Shown here one piece after another: positions 16,525 through 29,137 of a DNA stretch of 64,000 bases. A model generated the notes under the pieces. The model was not told the DNA's origin and did no database searches. It saw only the letters and a program-made list of their open reading frames with translations. The DNA is from Paenibacillus sp. JJ-223 (GTDB lineage: Bacteria; Bacillota; Bacilli; Paenibacillales; Paenibacillaceae), in the NCBI RefSeq assembly GCF_927798175.1, contig NZ_CAKMMP010000008.1:124001-188000 (forward strand), in the 5' to 3' direction. Position 1 is the first letter of the stretch, and every line of letters starts with the position of its first letter. The translations under genes and the position numbers were made by a program.

Positions 16525-19500
16525 TTAATCGGCGAAAACCGGCATGGCTTCGGAGGAGAAGTTGATCGTTTCCAGCATTCTCAGCAGGGCACGAATCGTA
16601 TCCAGCGATGTCATACATACGATGCCATTCTCTACCGCTTCGCGGCGGATGCGGAATCCGTCGCGCTCAGGCGTTTTGCCTTTGGTCAGCGTGTTGAACA
16701 CAAAGTTCGCTTCGCCGCTGCGGATCATGTCGAGAATGTTCGGCGATCCTTCGCTCAATTTTTTGACGGTCGTTACCGGAATATTCGCCGCTTCAAGCGC
16801 AGCGGCAGTCCCTCCGGTAGCAATGATTTTGTAGCCGAGGCGGTAGAAGCCGCTCATCAGGGACACCGCTTCGTCCTTGTCTTTGTCCGACACCGTTACA
16901 ACGATGGCACCGGTCGCCGGGATTTTCATGCCCGCTCCGATCAGTCCTTTGAACAGTGCTTTGGCATATTGCGGATCGCGTCCCATGACTTCGCCCGTCG
17001 ATTTCATTTCCGGTCCGAGTGTCGGCTCCACGCGGCGCAGTTTCGCAAAGGAGAAGACCGGAACTTTAACCGATACGTGGTTTGACTCAGGCCACAGTCC
17101 GTCCTGGTAACCGAGGTCCTTCAATTTCACGCCCAGGATGGCTTGCGTTGCCAGGTTCGCCATCGGAATGTTCGTTACTTTGCTCAAGAAAGGCACGGTA
17201 CGGGAGGAACGCGGGTTTACCTCGATCACGTATACTTGGCCATCATGGATGACAAACTGAATATTGACCAGACCGACCGTTTTCAGTTCTTTGGCGATTT
17301 TGATCGTGATGTCCACGATGCTGGCTTTCAGCTCGTCGGACAGATGCTGCGGAGGATATACCGCAATGGAGTCGCCGGAGTGAACGCCTGCGCGCTCGAT
17401 ATGCTCCATGATTCCCGGTACAAGCACCGTTTCTCCGTCGCAAATGGCGTCCACCTCAACCTCTTTGCCCAGCATGTAACGGTCGATCAGCACCGGATGC
17501 TCCGGATTGATTTTCACCGCTTGCTCCATGTAAGTCAGCAGTTCCGTATCGGAGTATACGATCTCCATCGCGCGGCCGCCCAGTACATAAGATGGACGCA
17601 CCAATACCGGATATCCGAGGCCTTTGGCAGCTTCAACGGCTTCACCCACCGAAGTAACCGTCGTTCCTTTAGGCTGAGCAATGTCCAGACGGGACAAGAG
17701 ACGCTCGAATTTTTTGCGGTCTTCCGCTTCGTCGATGCTTTCCAGATCGGTTCCAAGGATGGTCACGCCTGCTGCACGCAGCGGTGCCGCCAGGTTGATC
17801 GCCGTTTGGCCGCCGAACTGCACGATAACGCCCACCGGCTGCTCCTGCTCGATCACGTTCATGACGTCTTCGAAGAACAGCGGTTCGAAGTAGAGACGAT
17901 CGGATGTATTGAAATCCGTCGATACGGTCTCTGGATTGTTATTGATGATGACTGCCTCGTAACCTGCTTTTTGCAGCGCCCATACGGCGTGTACCGTCGA
18001 GTAATCGAATTCGATGCCTTGACCGATCCGGATTGGACCGGAACCGAGCACCACCACTTTTTTCTTGTCCGAAGGCAGCACTTCATTTTCGGTCTCGTAC
18101 GTGGAGTAGTAGTATGGCGTCGTCGCTTCGAATTCGGCTGCGCAAGTATCTACCATTTTGTAGACCGGACGCAGGTTTTCTTCCAGGCGGCGCGTTCTCA
18201 CTTCGGATTCAACCGTCAGGGAGCCTCCCGGTTGTCCTTGTGCGCGCAGCTCGGCGATGGCGCGGTCCGTGAAGCCCAGACGTTTCGCTTGATACAATGT
18301 TTCCGAAGTCAACTCGGCTTCTTCCCGGATGCGGTCCTCGAATTTTACAAGCCCTTCGAGCTTGTCGAGGAACCACCAGTCGATTTTGGTCAGATCTTGC
18401 AGCTCCTGCAGGCTGTATCCTCTGCGGAATGCTTCGGCAATGAGGAACATGCGCTCATCGTCGGCTTTGACCAAACGCGTTTTCAACGTTTCGTCGTCCA
18501 ACGTCTCTGCATCCTTCAAGTAAATGCGGTGCACCCCGATTTCCAGGGAACGGATCGCTTTGTGCATCGACTCTTCAAAAGTCCGGCCGATGGCCATAAC
18601 TTCACCGGTCGCTTTCATTTGGGTCCCCAGTTTGCGGTTCGCCGAAGTGAATTTATCGAACGGCCAGCGCGGAATTTTGCTGACGATATAGTCCAGCGTC
18701 GGCTCGAAGCATGCATAGGTTTGGCCCGTTACCGGGTTAACGATTTCGTCCAGCGTGTATCCAAGGGCGATTTTGGCTGCCATTTTGGCGATTGGATAGC
18801 CGGTTGCTTTGGAAGCCAGGGCCGAAGAACGGCTTACCCGCGGGTTAACCTCGATGACATAGTATTGGAAGCTATGCGGATCAAGGGCAAACTGTACGTT
18901 ACATCCGCCTTCGATGTTCAAGGCACGGATGATTTTCAGGGAAGCGGAACGCAGCATTTGATATTCGCGGTCCGACAACGTTTGGCTTGGCGCCACGACG
19001 ATGCTGTCGCCCGTATGCACGCCTACCGGGTCGAAGTTTTCCATGTTGCAGACCACGATGCAGTTATCGTTGCGGTCGCGCATAACTTCATACTCGACTT
19101 CTTTCATGCCGGCGATGCTTTTCTCGACCAGACACTGTCCAATCGGACTGTAGCGCAGACCTGCCGCCACCGTTTCGCGCAATTCTTCTTCCGTGGCGCA
19201 TATGCCGCCGCCCGTTCCGCCCAGCGTGTATGCCGGACGCACGATGATCGGATATCCGATTTCGTTGGCAAAGTCGAGCGACTCCTGCAATGTCGTAACG
19301 ATGGTGCTTTCCGGCACGGGCTGCTCCAGTTCGCGCATCAGATCGCGGAACAGGTCGCGGTCTTCCGCTTTTTCGATGGAAGTCAGCTGCGTGCCGAGCA
19401 ATTTCACGTTTTCGCGTTCCAGCACGCCTGCGCGCGCCAGCTCAACCGCCATGTTCAGGCCGGTTTGACCGCCCAGCGTTGGCAGCAATCCGTCGGGACG

Positions 19501-19743
19501 CTCTTGGCGAATGATTTGCGTAACGAAGTCCAACGTGATTGGCTCGATGTATACTTTATCCGCCATGTTGGTATCCGTCATGATCGTTGCCGGGTTGCTG
19601 TTGATGAGTACAACTTCCACGCCTTCTTCTTTCAGCGCCTGGCAGGCCTGCGTGCCGGCATAGTCGAACTCGGCGGCTTGCCCGATGACGATTGGACCGG
19701 ATCCGATCACCAGAATTTTTTTGAGGTCCTTGTTAAGTGGCAT
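16525..19743 (-). CDS. carB: carbamoyl phosphate synthase, large subunit
   Basis: A 1072-residue synthetase subunit that makes carbamoyl phosphate from bicarbonate, ammonia and two ATP. It has two homologous ATP-grasp halves, each starting with a GSGPI motif ([19 protein letters not shown] near residue 13; [18 protein letters not shown] near residue 560), a central oligomerisation section and a C-terminal MGS-type regulatory domain ([16 protein letters not shown]). AAAGGAG precedes the ATG. The start follows the carA stop by one base. Grouping with the pyr genes marks it as the pyrimidine-specific copy (pyrAB). Confidence 0.98.
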   Translation of the reverse strand: MPLNKDLKKILVIGSGPIVIGQAAEFDYAGTQACQALKEEGVEVVLINSNPATIMTDTNMADKVYIEPITLDFVTQIIRQERPDGLLPTLGGQTGLNMAVELARAGVLERENVKLLGTQLTSIEKAEDRDLFRDLMRELEQPVPESTIVTTLQESLDFANEIGYPIIVRPAYTLGGTGGGICATEEELRETVAAGLRYSPIGQCLVEKSIAGMKEVEYEVMRDRNDNCIVVCNMENFDPVGVHTGDSIVVAPSQTLSDREYQMLRSASLKIIRALNIEGGCNVQFALDPHSFQYYVIEVNPRVSRSSALASKATGYPIAKMAAKIALGYTLDEIVNPVTGQTYACFEPTLDYIVSKIPRWPFDKFTSANRKLGTQMKATGEVMAIGRTFEESMHKAIRSLEIGVHRIYLKDAETLDDETLKTRLVKADDERMFLIAEAFRRGYSLQELQDLTKIDWWFLDKLEGLVKFEDRIREEAELTSETLYQAKRLGFTDRAIAELRAQGQPGGSLTVESEVRTRRLEENLRPVYKMVDTCAAEFEATTPYYYSTYETENEVLPSDKKKVVVLGSGPIRIGQGIEFDYSTVHAVWALQKAGYEAVIINNNPETVSTDFNTSDRLYFEPLFFEDVMNVIEQEQPVGVIVQFGGQTAINLAAPLRAAGVTILGTDLESIDEAEDRKKFERLLSRLDIAQPKGTTVTSVGEAVEAAKGLGYPVLVRPSYVLGGRAMEIVYSDTELLTYMEQAVKINPEHPVLIDRYMLGKEVEVDAICDGETVLVPGIMEHIERAGVHSGDSIAVYPPQHLSDELKASIVDITIKIAKELKTVGLVNIQFVIHDGQVYVIEVNPRSSRTVPFLSKVTNIPMANLATQAILGVKLKDLGYQDGLWPESNHVSVKVPVFSFAKLRRVEPTLGPEMKSTGEVMGRDPQYAKALFKGLIGAGMKIPATGAIVVTVSDKDKDEAVSLMSGFYRLGYKIIATGGTAAALEAANIPVTTVKKLSEGSPNILDMIRSGEANFVFNTLTKGKTPERDGFRIRREAVENGIVCMTSLDTIRALLRMLETINFSSEAMPVFAD

Positions 19744-19744
19744 G

Positions 19745-20887
19745 TTATTGTGCTCCTTTCACTGCGGCTGCCAAAACAGCTTGACGCGGTTTCTGCGGAT
19801 GGTTGATTTTGTGTTCGCGGATCATTTCAATGAAACGGTCGAACAGATAGCTGTTATCGTAAGGTCCTGGCGCTGCCTCCGGATGGTATTGAACCGAGAA
19901 CGCCGGGAATGTTTTATGTTTCAGGCCTTCAATCGTTTTGTCATTGTTGTTGATATGTGTCACTTCAAGCTCGGTATTCTTGACGGACTCTTCATTCACG
20001 GTATAACCATGGTTCTGGGAGGTGATGAAGCAGCGTCCGCTTTCCAGCTCTTTGACCGGATGGTTTCCGCCGCGGTGGCCGAATTTCAGTTTCTCGGTAT
20101 CCGCCCCGGCTGCCAGTGCGAAGAGTTGGTGACCCAGGCAGATGCCGAAGATCGGATATTCGCCAAGCAGTTCGCTAATCATTTTCACGGCGTGAGGCAC
20201 GTCTTTCGGGTCCCCAGGGCCGTTGGAAAGCTGGATGCCGTCCGGATTCAAACGGCGAATCTCGTCTGCAGTCACGTCATGCGGTACAACGACCACATCG
20301 CAGTTGCGCTTGCTCAGCTCGCGCAGAATGCCCGTTTTGGCGCCGTAGTCTACCAGCACGATCCGTTCTGCCGTGCCCGGGCTGCTGTAAACATGTTTGG
20401 TAGAGGTCATGGGAACTTGGTTACGCAGTTCGGCGATGCTTGTGTCTTTCATCATTTCCAGCAACTCTTCCACAGGCTTCGATCCTGTTGTGAGAATTCC
20501 TTTCATCGTGCCTTGGTGGCGAATCCGGCGAGTCAACATGCGTGTATCGATGTCGCTGATGCCTACGATTCCGTACTCTTTCAACAGATCGTCCAGGCTG
20601 TATTCCGCACGCCAGTTGCTAGGCACCGGCTCATGACGGCGCACGACAAAACCGTGCACGAACGGGCGAATCGACTCGAAGTCATCGCGCGTAATGCCGT
20701 AGTTTCCGATCAGCGGATATGTCATCGTTACAATTTGACCGCAATACGAAGGATCCGACAGCACCTCTTGGTAGCCTGTAATTCCCGTATTAAAAACGAC
20801 TTCACCCGTTGTTTCCCCTTCAGCTCCGAACGCTCTTCCGGTGAACAGTGTGCCGTCTTCCAACAATAATCTTGCCTGTGCCTGCAT
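19745..20887 (-). CDS. carA: carbamoyl phosphate synthase, small (glutaminase) subunit
   Basis: A 380-residue class I glutamine amidotransferase that feeds ammonia to CarB. The catalytic Cys lies in FGICLGHQL (Cys250) and the His/Glu pair in [12 protein letters not shown] (His335, Glu337). The N-terminal CPSase domain reads [23 protein letters not shown] stands 9 bases before the ATG. A 306-base gap containing a repeat element separates it from pyrC upstream. Confidence 0.98.
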   Translation of the reverse strand: MQAQARLLLEDGTLFTGRAFGAEGETTGEVVFNTGITGYQEVLSDPSYCGQIVTMTYPLIGNYGITRDDFESIRPFVHGFVVRRHEPVPSNWRAEYSLDDLLKEYGIVGISDIDTRMLTRRIRHQGTMKGILTTGSKPVEELLEMMKDTSIAELRNQVPMTSTKHVYSSPGTAERIVLVDYGAKTGILRELSKRNCDVVVVPHDVTADEIRRLNPDGIQLSNGPGDPKDVPHAVKMISELLGEYPIFGICLGHQLFALAAGADTEKLKFGHRGGNHPVKELESGRCFITSQNHGYTVNEESVKNTELEVTHINNNDKTIEGLKHKTFPAFSVQYHPEAAPGPYDNSYLFDRFIEMIREHKINHPQKPRQAVLAAAVKGAQ

Positions 20888-20975
20888 CCCATTTCACTCC
20901 TCTTTAGTTATACCGCCGAAATGCATTTCCGTTGAACCAGGTGTTTTGTTTGGTGCGGCTCCGCGGCCAGAAAAC

Positions 20976-21082
20976 CTTCCGATTGCTGTTATCCCCGGAT
21001 TCCTCTGAATTATTGCTGAATGTTGGAATCCGGTGATAAAGGCAAACGCTTCGCTTCTTCAGGTCTTTTCTGTCCGCTCCGT
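20976..21082. repeat. dispersed hairpin repeat, copy A
   Basis: About 107 bases in the pyrC-carA gap. The left arm CTTCCGATTGCTGTTATCCC and the right arm reading GAATCCGGTGATAAAGGCAA pair imperfectly into a long stem around a variable 20-30 base centre, followed by AACGCTTCGCTTCTTCAGG. The same arms and tail occur at 27625-27732 with a different centre, so it is a dispersed repeat and not a local structure. The rest of 20888-21193 shows no gene. Confidence 0.75.
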
Positions 21083-21193
21083 GCATCCGTCTGAGCACCT
21101 GTTTCAAAGCCATGCTTTCGGCTTTTTGTCTCTTATCTATTCGAATCTCGGCTTACATCAGCCTCGATTTGATTTGAGTTACTCAACCGCTTG

Positions 21194-22498
21194 TTATTGC
21201 TGGATTTCGCTGCTCCACACGCTTTTTCCGTCTACCCATGTTTGTACCGGCCAGCCTTTCAGCTTCCAACCCGTAAACGGCGTGTTTCTTCCCTTTGTGG
21301 CAAACGTCGCGGGATCTACCGCTTGTTCTTCGCTCAGGTCGATCATCGCGATATCCGCCGGAGCTCCCTCTTCCAGTTTGCCCGTATCCAAGCGGAACAC
21401 CCGTGCCGGATCGGCCGTCATGCGTTTCACCAGGAAATCGAGGGTCCACAGTCCCGTCTCCACAAACTTGGTGTACAGCAGCGGGAATGCCGTCTCGAAT
21501 CCAACGATGCCGAACGGTGCAAGCTGCATGCCTTTCGCTTTCTCGTCCTCGCTGTGCGGCGCATGATCCGTGACGATCATGTCGATCGTGCCGTCCAGCA
21601 GCCCTTCGATGCATGCTTGCACGTCGCGCGGCGAGCGCAGCGGCGGATTCATTTTCCAGTTCGCGTCCATGCCCGGGATATCTTCGTCCGACAGCACCAG
21701 ATGGTGCGGGCATACTTCCGCAGTCACGTTAATGCCGATTGACTTCGCCAGGCGAATCAGCCTTACCGATTGCTCTGTGCTGACATGGCAGACATGGTAG
21801 TGTACTCCGGTTGCCTCAGCGAGCAAAATATCGCGGCCGACGTGAATGGCTTCCGACTCGTTCGGAATGCCTTTGATGCCGTGGCGTTTCGAGAATTCGC
21901 CTTCCGTAACGTATCCGCCCACGACCAGCGAGTCGTCTTCGCAGTGAGCGATGACAGGCATATCCATGCTTGCCGCAAGCGTCATGGCGTCCTTCATCAT
22001 CTGGGCATTCTGCACGCCTACGCCATCATCGGTAAATCCGATGGCTCCGGCTTCCTTCAGGGCAGCAAAATCGGTAAGCTCGCGGCCGAGCTCGTTTTTG
22101 GTGATCGCAGCGTAGGGCAGCACCTTCACCAATCCGGCTTCCTTCGCTTTATCCAACACCAGCTTCACCGTGTCCGGATTATCGGTAACCGGTTTGGTGT
22201 TCGGCATACAAGCAATCGTGGTATATCCGCCTTTTGCCGCCGAGCGCGCTCCCGTTTCGATCGTCTCTTTATGTTCGAATCCAGGTTCGCGCAGATGGAC
22301 GTGCATGTCGATCAGGCCGGGAATGACCAGTTTGCCCGCAGCGTCGGTTACTGCATCTGCTTCGCGTTCCGCCTGCATGATCGCCGCATCTTCAACATCA
22401 GCGATCTTCGCGATTTTTCCTTCTTTAATAATGATGCTTTTCCGTTCCAATTCCCCTTGTTGATTCAACATGCTCGCGTTTTTTATAACTTGCATCAT
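21194..22498 (-). CDS. pyrC: dihydroorotase, type I
   Basis: Cyclises carbamoyl aspartate to dihydroorotate. The 434-residue amidohydrolase has the zinc motif DMHVHLREPGFEHKET near residue 60, ACMPNTKP, and the metal-binding Asp in MIVTDHAPHSEDEK near residue 305. GGAGG with a 6-base spacer marks ATG 22498; a second ATG follows at once. It is 122 bases after pyrB. Confidence 0.97.
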   Translation of the reverse strand: MMQVIKNASMLNQQGELERKSIIIKEGKIAKIADVEDAAIMQAEREADAVTDAAGKLVIPGLIDMHVHLREPGFEHKETIETGARSAAKGGYTTIACMPNTKPVTDNPDTVKLVLDKAKEAGLVKVLPYAAITKNELGRELTDFAALKEAGAIGFTDDGVGVQNAQMMKDAMTLAASMDMPVIAHCEDDSLVVGGYVTEGEFSKRHGIKGIPNESEAIHVGRDILLAEATGVHYHVCHVSTEQSVRLIRLAKSIGINVTAEVCPHHLVLSDEDIPGMDANWKMNPPLRSPRDVQACIEGLLDGTIDMIVTDHAPHSEDEKAKGMQLAPFGIVGFETAFPLLYTKFVETGLWTLDFLVKRMTADPARVFRLDTGKLEEGAPADIAMIDLSEEQAVDPATFATKGRNTPFTGWKLKGWPVQTWVDGKSVWSSEIQQ

Positions 22499-22620
22499 GA
22501 TATTCCTCCGCTTCGATTCTGCCTCGCTTTTCGGCAAGCGAGGCGAATATTTTATCGTGTACCCTCTCGTTGCTCTCTAAGAACGTCCGTCATCGCCTCC
22601 CGGCAATTCCCCTGCCGATG

Positions 22621-24302
<1,682 letters not shown>

Positions 24303-24511
24303 TAAAGGTGCTATTCATGTCGTTCATACAGTAAAGCGCCTCACAGTGCACTTTCGTACCGTATGTCCGTCGATCTTCATGAATTATGACAGAAAGGAAA
24401 CCTCCTGTCAACACCTCACCATCGCAGGCGAAAAGATTCTGCTGCGTTCCCCTTATCATCAGCAATCTGGCTGAATAACATCCGTGCACAGCACATCTCA
24501 TATCATTAATA

Positions 24512-24540
24512 ATTATACAATAATCCTGCATATTTATCCA
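24512..24540 (-). promoter_or_regulatory. SigA-type promoter of the pyr operon
   Basis: TGGATA (-35) and a perfect TATAAT (-10) with a 17-base spacer on the minus strand. It implies a leader of about 400 bases before pyrR, with the attenuator in its second half. No further element is recognised in 24303-24505 or in the space up to the plus-strand gene at 24832. Confidence 0.7.
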
Positions 24541-24831
24541 TAGGAAATGTGGAAAGACTTTCAGGCAAAATAATCCGTTTCCTTTTCTTATTCCTCCCCA
24601 TCGCGGGCAAAAAAAGAAAAACGGGCAGGATATAGTCGGGTAAGCTGCACGACTCCTTTACTTCTCATGAATGGAATCCGATATAAGAGGGTATGTAAAA
24701 CATGTAAGTACGCCATGTGCATCATTCCCTTTCAACGCTTCCCGGGTACAATGATGGATGGTAAAATCATTCTTCCATCCATTACAGGAACTGCTTCATG
24801 TTTGCTGCATACTTACGTTCAGGAGGGCATT

Positions 24832-27507
24832 ATGCGAAATATTTGGCACATTTACAAAACAGACTGGCTCCACATCCTCAAGGTGCCCACCGGCATCTTT
24901 CTGATTGTGGCCATCATATTGCTTCCCGGCGTGTACGATTGGGTTAATGTCAAATCCGTCTGGGACCCCTACAGCAATACCCAAGGGATCAAAATCGCCG
25001 TTACCTCCGAAGATCAGGGTGCGTCCGTCGCAGGCCAAACGCTCAATATCGGAGACGAGCTCATTTCGAGCCTGAAGCAAAACAAAAAACTCGGGTGGGT
25101 GTTTGTTGACGAGGAGAAGGCTTCTCACGGCGTACAGACCGGAGAATATTACGCCAGTCTGCTGATTCCCCAAGACTTTTCCGCCAAAATAACCAGCATT
25201 GTCGACGGAAAGCTTGAACGCCCGGAGGTCATATATACGGTGAATGAAAAGATCAACGCCATCGCGCCCAAAATTACAGGTTCAGGCGTGTCGGCAATCA
25301 CGACTCAAATCAATGAAAATTTCACCGAAGCCGTCAGCGAGGCCGTTCTCACCAAGCTGAAAGAAGCCGGAGTGCAGATCAATGAACAGTTGCCAACGCT
25401 GCGAAAAATGGAGAATGGCATTTTTACGCTGGAGAACAACCTCCCGCAAATCGAAAATGCGGGTCAGAAAATTCTCGAAGTGGATCAAGCGATGCCCGAG
25501 ATCGTGCAGAAGGCGCAGAAAATCGTCGAGCTCCAGCAAAAGCTGCCGGAAATCAACGAGGCTGCGCAATATGTAGTAAAGGTTCAGCAGCATTGGCCTC
25601 AAATTCAATCCGCCGCCTCGGAAATTCTGGCCATCCAGGAACGAATTCCCGAGCTTCAAAAAGCCGCTGGCTTCGTGCATGATGTGGACCAGCATTTCGA
25701 TAAGGTGGGGAGCATCATTCAGACTGCGTTGGAGCAATCGGACAAGGCGCTGAATATCGTAACGACAGCGGAGCAAAATTTGGACAACGTTGCCCAAATT
25801 GCAGAAAACGGAAAGGCATTAACGGAAGGAGTCAACCAATTCATCGCTTCAAGCGAAAAAGCAATGAACAGCATTGCCCCGGCCATCAGACAAAACCTGC
25901 TGCTGGTGCAGCAGATTAGCGATGCGGCAGGAGATGTGTTCGAGCGCTTGCAAAGCACGGACCTGAGCAAGCTGCCCACGGCCGATGAATTGGATCATCT
26001 CGCATCAAGATTGGGGATCGCGCTTAGAATGACGGACAATACGTCCGCACTGCTCAGCAAAATCAATGATTTTCTGCCCTCTCACCCGTTGAGTAACCAG
26101 ATTTCCAAACTGAACGCGGTATCGGACAAGCTGCAGCTGCAGATTCGTCTGGCCGGAATCGTGAGTGACGCATTGCGGCGCAACGCTACCCCGCCTGCCG
26201 ACGTCGTCGCCCAATTGCACGAATTATCGAGGGATGTCGGAAACGGCATCGGCGAAGCGTTGAAGGCTTATGACAATGTAATCGCGCCGGCACTGGCCGC
26301 CGGATCGGATCATTTGAGAACGATGTTATCTTCATCCGCGGCTGCCCTTCAAACCGCGCAGGACGCCTTACCAGATGTTGCGGGCATACTTGCAACAGCC
26401 AAAGAAGGCATTACGCTTGGCCAGAGTGAATTGAGAAAACTGCAGCAGAATTTGCCGGAAATTCAAGCCAAGGTCCATGAGATCTCACAAACCTTGCGGA
26501 GCAAGAGCAATGCATTCATTCGCGCCTTGAATGCGGTGGCCCCGATCATCCGGAATGACTTGCCCAAAGTCAAAGCCAAATTGGATGAAGCTGCCCGCTT
26601 TGTGCAAAACGATCTGCCCGAGGCGGAGAAACAAATCGGCAGAGCAGCAGACTTTGTGAAAAATCAGCTGCCCGAAGTACAGACAGGCGTGAAACGCGCA
26701 GCCGAACTGGTACGCACCGATCTGCCGGCATTGGAGCATGCCATCAGGCAGGCCGCCGACAAGCTCAGGGAAGTGGAACGGGACAACCATTTTGCGGAGC
26801 TGGCCAAATTGCTGCGGGGTGACATTGAAGCAGAGAGCGCCTTTCTTGCGAGCCCGGTACACATCAAGGAAAACCAGTTATACCCGATTCCCAACTACGG
26901 TTCGGCCATGTCCCCTTTTTACGGCGTATTGTCGTTATGGGTCGGATCTACATTGCTTATTTCACTGCTGCGGGCGGAAGCCGAAAATCCGGATGGAAAG
27001 TTCAGGGGATATCAGCTCTACCTGGGACGTCTGGCGACATTCCTGACGGTAGGTTTGCTTCAAGCCGTTTGCGTCACGCTGGGCGACATCTGGCTGCTCG
27101 GCACCTATGTGGCCGATAAATGGTGGTTTGTGCTGTTTGCCATGCTGGTGAGTGCCGTTTTCGTCACGATCACGTATACCTTGTTGTCCGTCTTTGGCAA
27201 TATCGGGAAAGGCATTGCGATCATTTTCATGGTATTCCAGTTTTCCAGTTCGGGCGGCACGTTCCCGATCAGCATGACCTCTCCGTTCTTTCAGGCCCTC
27301 AATCCTTTCATGCCGTTCACGTATGCCATCAGTTTGCTGCGCGAGGCTGTTGGCGGCATTTTGTGGGAGACCGCGTGGAAGGATATTCTGTGGTTATGCA
27401 TATTCATCGCGATTAGCCTCGTTATCGCTCTGGCGTTGAAGCGGCCGCTAAGCAGCCTGACCCGACGATCTGCGGAGAATGCCAAAAAAACGAAAATCAT
27501 CGCTTGA
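24832..27507 (+). CDS. YhgE/Pip-family membrane protein
   Basis: An 891-residue protein with the YhgE/Pip layout: a single N-terminal membrane segment (VPTGIFLIVAIILLPGVYDW), a long extracytoplasmic part and a C-terminal ABC-2-like bundle of about six segments starting YGVLSLWVGSTLLISL. Homologues include the Lactococcus phage infection protein Pip, and Gram-positive relatives of uncertain function. The extracytoplasmic part holds two blocks of roughly 23-residue helical repeats (LPEINEAAQ-like, then DLPEAEKQI-like), probably a long coiled rod. ATG 24832 has AGGAGG five bases upstream. Single-gene unit with a strong terminator; no ABC ATPase adjoins. Confidence 0.85.
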   Translation: MRNIWHIYKTDWLHILKVPTGIFLIVAIILLPGVYDWVNVKSVWDPYSNTQGIKIAVTSEDQGASVAGQTLNIGDELISSLKQNKKLGWVFVDEEKASHGVQTGEYYASLLIPQDFSAKITSIVDGKLERPEVIYTVNEKINAIAPKITGSGVSAITTQINENFTEAVSEAVLTKLKEAGVQINEQLPTLRKMENGIFTLENNLPQIENAGQKILEVDQAMPEIVQKAQKIVELQQKLPEINEAAQYVVKVQQHWPQIQSAASEILAIQERIPELQKAAGFVHDVDQHFDKVGSIIQTALEQSDKALNIVTTAEQNLDNVAQIAENGKALTEGVNQFIASSEKAMNSIAPAIRQNLLLVQQISDAAGDVFERLQSTDLSKLPTADELDHLASRLGIALRMTDNTSALLSKINDFLPSHPLSNQISKLNAVSDKLQLQIRLAGIVSDALRRNATPPADVVAQLHELSRDVGNGIGEALKAYDNVIAPALAAGSDHLRTMLSSSAAALQTAQDALPDVAGILATAKEGITLGQSELRKLQQNLPEIQAKVHEISQTLRSKSNAFIRALNAVAPIIRNDLPKVKAKLDEAARFVQNDLPEAEKQIGRAADFVKNQLPEVQTGVKRAAELVRTDLPALEHAIRQAADKLREVERDNHFAELAKLLRGDIEAESAFLASPVHIKENQLYPIPNYGSAMSPFYGVLSLWVGSTLLISLLRAEAENPDGKFRGYQLYLGRLATFLTVGLLQAVCVTLGDIWLLGTYVADKWWFVLFAMLVSAVFVTITYTLLSVFGNIGKGIAIIFMVFQFSSSGGTFPISMTSPFFQALNPFMPFTYAISLLREAVGGILWETAWKDILWLCIFIAISLVIALALKRPLSSLTRRSAENAKKTKIIA

Positions 27508-27530
27508 GATGCTCAAGCAGAACCACAACA

Positions 27531-27568
27531 AAGACCATAAATCCTTCATGGATTCATGGTCTTTTTTT
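27531..27568 (+). terminator. terminator of the YhgE/Pip gene
   Basis: AAGACCATAAATCC and GGATTCATGGTCTT form a long stem followed by seven T. Confidence 0.88.
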
Positions 27569-27624
27569 AATCTATATAAACCGCACTAATCATTCACACT
27601 AGAGCACTGCGAGTGCAGTACCAT

Positions 27625-27732
27625 CTTCCGATCGCTGTTATCCCCAGATTTTTTTGGATCCCCCTTTCTAAGGGGAAAATCCGGTGATAAATGCGAACGC
27701 TTTGCTTCTCCAGATTAGTTCTGCCTCTCCGT
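27625..27732. repeat. dispersed hairpin repeat, copy B
   Basis: About 108 bases with the same arms as copy A at 20976: CTTCCGATCGCTGTTATCCC on the left, AAATCCGGTGATAAATGCGA on the right, then AACGCTTTGCTTCTCCAG and a closing CTCTCCGT. The centre differs and contains its own small hairpin, CCCC TTTCTAA GGGG. It lies between the Pip terminator and the converging end of the polyprenyl-sugar operon. Confidence 0.75.
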
Positions 27733-27778
27733 TAACGTGTGTTTGTTTTTTGCGGTTTATATAACTTCATTCATTTTT

Positions 27779-29107
27779 TCACAATTGGTTCGGTGCCGAA
27801 ATGAATTCGTTCATCGTGGAAGTTGAATCCAGCTGCTCGTAAGATTGCTTAATCGTCGTCAACGTCTCGAAGTGGCGGTACACATTATTGGCGGCCATCA
27901 CCAGAACGGACACGGCGAGCAAAACGGTAAGCGCGGATTTACCTATGCCAGGACGAAGACCAATGACGAATCCTCCGGCCAACAAGAAAAACGCAAACAG
28001 GTAATGTCCTGCATACAGGTACATGTCGTATTGGAATACTGCAAGCCCAAAGCCCACTACGATGTGCAGCAAAAATGCAAACAAAACGTACGGAACCAGC
28101 GTCCACACTTCTCTCTTCCGAACGCCCGCGATAAAGCCTGCAAGCGCAAGCACCAGAATGAACAGGCCGACGAACAGGGAATACAGAGGCGTTGGTCGGG
28201 ACAAATCCGATACAAACGCCATCATGCCCGGGTCCAATAAATGAACTTTCGGGGACAGCATCGGGTTGATGGTCAGAAGCCCAAGCGCCTTCCAATGTGC
28301 AGCAAACTGGAATGGCGTTGCATAGCTGGTTCCCCCGTTCTGGATACCGAGCAGCCAGTTGCTAACCCAGCTCCGTCCGCCGAATGCCACGTACTGGATG
28401 ACGGTCAGCGCGGCAATCATGCCGACAGCCAAAACCATGATGCCAACGTATTTTTTGAAGCTCCCTCGATTCCGCCAAGCTCGCATATTAACGAACAAAC
28501 TGGCCGCAAAAGGAACGATATTGGTGGACGTCAGGCCAAAATTGACGGCAGCCATCGCTGCATTCGCGGAGTAGCTAACCTCTTCCCGCTCTCGAGAATA
28601 TTGCAAGTAAACTACCGAAATCAAGATGAAAAGCTGCACATACGGATAAGAATCCGGAATCAATGCAGTAAACATGAGGTACGAGCTGAATCCGAACATC
28701 AGCGCTACAAGCAGCGGAACCGTTAATTCCTTCCCTTTGCGGGCAAGGAACAAAAACACAAGCATGACGGACAAAGCATTGACAAGCGACTGCAGCACAA
28801 GAAAGAATCCATTGCCGCCCAGCAGCGCTGCGCCTCCCCCCAATACAACCGTTAAGTAAGAAATCAACGGATGAATGACGGAAGAACTGTTCATGCCGTA
28901 ATACATGGATGGATCAAAATTGAACAGGTTCAGCGGAAAATCCCTTGTGTTAAACGGGCTCCGATCTCCAAGAAGTCCGGCATTTTCGGCCATATAATTG
29001 ACGTAAGGAATGTTGATCAGTCCGTAAAAAAGAGCAAAACCAATAAATAACAGAAGCGCTGCACGGTTCGCCCTGCGGTCGGAAAATATGTAATCCAGAA
29101 AATTCAT
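27779..29107 (-). CDS. polytopic membrane protein, candidate GT-C glycosyltransferase
   Basis: A 442-residue protein with about a dozen hydrophobic segments. The first extracytoplasmic loop is long and carries acidic residues (GDRSPFNTRDFPLNLF, Asp48, Asp56 and Asp65), the place where GT-C transferases keep their catalytic Asp/Glu. No strong family signature is visible, so the assignment rests on topology and neighbourhood. It is the last gene of an operon whose other products would make and flip a polyprenyl-phosphate sugar; a lipid-sugar-dependent transferase is the missing final step. It could equally be a polymerase or an unrelated transporter. AGGATG precedes the ATG. Confidence 0.6.
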   Translation of the reverse strand: MNFLDYIFSDRRANRAALLLFIGFALFYGLINIPYVNYMAENAGLLGDRSPFNTRDFPLNLFNFDPSMYYGMNSSSVIHPLISYLTVVLGGGAALLGGNGFFLVLQSLVNALSVMLVFLFLARKGKELTVPLLVALMFGFSSYLMFTALIPDSYPYVQLFILISVVYLQYSREREEVSYSANAAMAAVNFGLTSTNIVPFAASLFVNMRAWRNRGSFKKYVGIMVLAVGMIAALTVIQYVAFGGRSWVSNWLLGIQNGGTSYATPFQFAAHWKALGLLTINPMLSPKVHLLDPGMMAFVSDLSRPTPLYSLFVGLFILVLALAGFIAGVRKREVWTLVPYVLFAFLLHIVVGFGLAVFQYDMYLYAGHYLFAFFLLAGGFVIGLRPGIGKSALTVLLAVSVLVMAANNVYRHFETLTTIKQSYEQLDSTSTMNEFISAPNQL

Positions 29108-29137
29108 TATTTCACATCCTGTTTTTTCGTCTGGTCT

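Noticed and set aside
17143-19806. 887-residue open frame on the plus strand across carB
   Set aside because: It lies antisense to a certain carB gene, is rich in His/Arg/Phe typical of reverse-frame readings, and has no domain or ribosome binding site.
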